A stretch of 64,000 bases of DNA from Sordaria brevicollis (taxonomy: Eukaryota; Ascomycota; Sordariomycetes; Sordariales; Sordariaceae), in assembly GCA_033439795.1 (NCBI GenBank), contig JAUTDP010000001.1, forward strand, positions 2,790,001-2,854,000. The letters run 5' to 3'. The notes beneath the pieces were generated by a model that did not search any database, was not told the DNA's origin, and saw only the letters and a program-made list of their open reading frames with translations. The position numbers and the translations under genes were made by a program. Positions 62,301-64,000 of the stretch are shown here, piece by piece. Each line of letters opens with the position of its first letter. Positions within the stretch are counted from its first letter, which is position 1.

Positions 62301-62679
62301 TAAATAATTATTTAAAGAAAATTAATAAGTTATTCTTCTATTCTTTAAATATTATCTTCAATTAAATAATCTTAAAATACCTACTTATATTATTTATTAA
62401 ATTAATATTTATAACGTAGCGATATTAAATTAACTCCTATACGAAAAAACCGTTAATTTAAATTACTAAAATATAGTACTATTAATTCGGTTACTCTAAT
62501 CCTTAAATATTCGAATATTTATAAAACGTCAATAGGGTACAATTGCGAAATATCCCGATTAAAAAGAAGGACGTAAATAATACAGTCGTAATAAATTCTA
62601 ATTCGATTAAAGAGCTTTCGAACGATCTCCCCTCTATAATACCTTTAAAAAGAATACCGATAATTGAATATAATACTTA

Positions 62680-63560
62680 TATTATAGTAAAAATATAACG
62701 TTAAATATAGCGAATCCTTCGAAATTATAAATATAAATTAAGGTAACGCTTTATAATAAACTTCCTCGAATTTAATAAAGGTATTAACGGATACCGATAT
62801 TTTATATTTATTACTTACCGATAATCTAAATATATATAGGATTATTACTTTTCAAACCGGATATTTACTAATATTACTTCGATTTTATATAATTATATAA
62901 ATATATTAATATATTAATATAATATTAAGGTTAAGGCCTTTAAATATAATAATAAATTTAACTAAGGAAAAATACTAATTAAATTCGGAATAAAAAGTAT
63001 ATTATTCGAACCCTCTATTCCCAATACCTAAAAATAGAATAATAGAACAAAATGCTCAAAGGGTATGGTAAAGTAACGATATAATACTATAAAAAATAAT
63101 TTAAAATTTCTAATCGATTTATAGCTAAAAATTATATATATAATAATTTATTTACTAAACTAGTTACTTCAATACCTCTATAATTAAAAATCCCTATATA
63201 AATACTTTTATACCTATATCGTTTAATAATATAATTAATAAAAATTATAACGATTAAATATTAATTACCTTCGAATATATAAATATAAAATATATTCTAT
63301 AATTAATATAATATAAAAGAAAGAAAAACGTCGCTAAAAATATTTCTTTAGAGCGTAAATCGGCTATTTAATCGAATATAATACTTCTTTAATATACTAT
63401 ATATAGAACCCCGTTACAAAATAAATTATTTAAATACGCGATATAATATTTAATAAATATATTAAATTCTCCCTTAACGAAATTAATATTAAAGAGAACT
63501 TAATAACTTTAAAAATAATAATTACCGAAGAATTCGCTAAAAAATTAAATAAAATAAATA
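62680..63560 (+). pseudogene. pol: E3 integrase core and GKGY-type tail
   Basis: From about 62760 the frame reads FLEFNKGINGYRYFIFIT then SKYI*DYYF, the copia integrase start (DLIEFNxGxNGYRYxxHxVDxxSKYxWxYF). KVKAFKYNNKFN is the second catalytic Asp region (VKAFRSDNGxEF, Asp now Asn). ILFEPSIPNT*K*NNRTKCS matches the APYTPEQNGxAERS block, where the third catalytic Glu would lie. LKFLIDL*LKIIYI and YLLN* follow, as in LPxxLWPEIVxAAxYLLNR. The end near 63420 has IRDIIFNKY (TRDVxFDE). This is a clear copia integrase with all catalytic acids damaged or uncertain. Confidence 0.83.
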
Positions 63561-64000
63561 AATAGGACTTAAATTAGGGGGTGTTAGCGAATCCCTATTT
63601 AGAAGATATTAAGGTCGAACTTCTTTTAAATATAATATTCGAAGAAGAAACCCTAAATTCCTAATAAAAAACCGCCTAAAAGATTAAAGCCGGGGATATC
63701 TACGAAGTTATAAGGTTGAATAAAATAGCTATCGACTTTATTATAAATTTATATTTAACGCCGCTAGATACCCCTCCTTTATACGTAGTAGCCCTATATA
63801 TAAACGTTATATTAAATTAAATAATCGATAAATACTTTCGAAAATTAGAGCTATAGGAAAGTACTTTCTCAATAAGAAGACTATTATAATTAGTAATAGA
63901 AATAATTATTAAAACGGTTATAAAGGCAAAAGTATAACGGTTATTAATTAAATATAATAAATTAAATAATTTATATTGCTATAACCTCCCGGGGGTATTA
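63560..64000 (+). pseudogene. pol: E3 pol linker upstream of RT
   Basis: The frame continues with acidic segments (LEDIKVELLLN, FEEETLNS) typical of the linker between integrase and RT in copia elements. RT blocks are not reached before the window edge. Confidence 0.5.

Larger units (their letters stand above)
60527..64000 (+). mobile_element. E3: Ty1/copia retrotransposon, 5' part (runs off window)
   Basis: Plus-strand gag, zinc knuckle, protease and integrase remnants occur in the copia order, with integrase before any RT. RT is not reached before the window ends. AT content and stops are as in the other RIPed elements. Confidence 0.82.

Overview
The window is a heterochromatic, extremely AT-rich transposon nest. 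It almost certainly comes from a filamentous ascomycete (Pezizomycotina) that carries out repeat-induced point mutation (RIP). Over most of the 64 kb CpA and TpG are nearly absent while CpG survives. Wherever a protein family can be recognised, Gln and Trp codons have become stops and Cys/His codons have become Tyr. No intact host gene, tRNA, rRNA or CRISPR array was found. Nearly every open frame is a remnant or an antisense shadow of a transposon gene, so coding calls are pseudogenes with approximate limits. The host species cannot be named from this sequence.

Layout 1-51.5 kb: one plus-strand Ty3/gypsy element (E0) is spread over the whole interval. Its LTR copies lie at 1-410 (cut by the window edge) and about 51100-51536. 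Its pol can be followed in order across later insertions: gag, then reverse transcriptase to 5502; RNase H at 16933-17474; RNase H tail and integrase at 32154-34290. The insertions are (a) a Helentron-type Helitron on the minus strand, 5503-16932; (b) a minus-strand chromodomain Ty3/gypsy element (E1, 17475-32153), itself split by a second minus-strand Ty3/gypsy element (E2, 21041-28303, target duplication CCCGG); (c) a 553-bp foldback MITE, 34696-35248; (d) a second Helentron on the plus strand, 35784-47259. The two Helentrons are head to head and give the region 11.4-kb inverted arms around an 18.9-kb centre. About 4.8 kb of putative E0 sequence downstream of integrase (mainly 47260-51099) is unidentified.

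Layout 51.5-64 kb: a degraded unrecognised reading frame (51.74-52.48 kb) leads into a short GC-normal stretch. A pogo/Fot1-type Tc1-mariner element follows (52695-59663, TA target site, TIR over 100 bp). Its minus-strand transposase gene is cut by a MULE (53679-57321) whose TIRs match those of the MITE at 34.7 kb. A GC-normal, non-RIPed island (about 59666-60360) is then followed by the 5' part of a plus-strand Ty1/copia element (E3) that runs off the window.

Two patterns stand out beyond the inventory. First, RIP damage falls off at the outer edges of the elements: in both LTR pairs of E1 and E2 the outward-facing ends keep CpA/TpG and the inward-facing ends are mutated, and Helentron and TIR ends show the same. 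Second, the paired Helentrons carry an in-frame heptad minisatellite (consensus near FRPKIFK) inside the Rep part of their Rep-helicase, and duplicated non-coding modules in their 5' halves.
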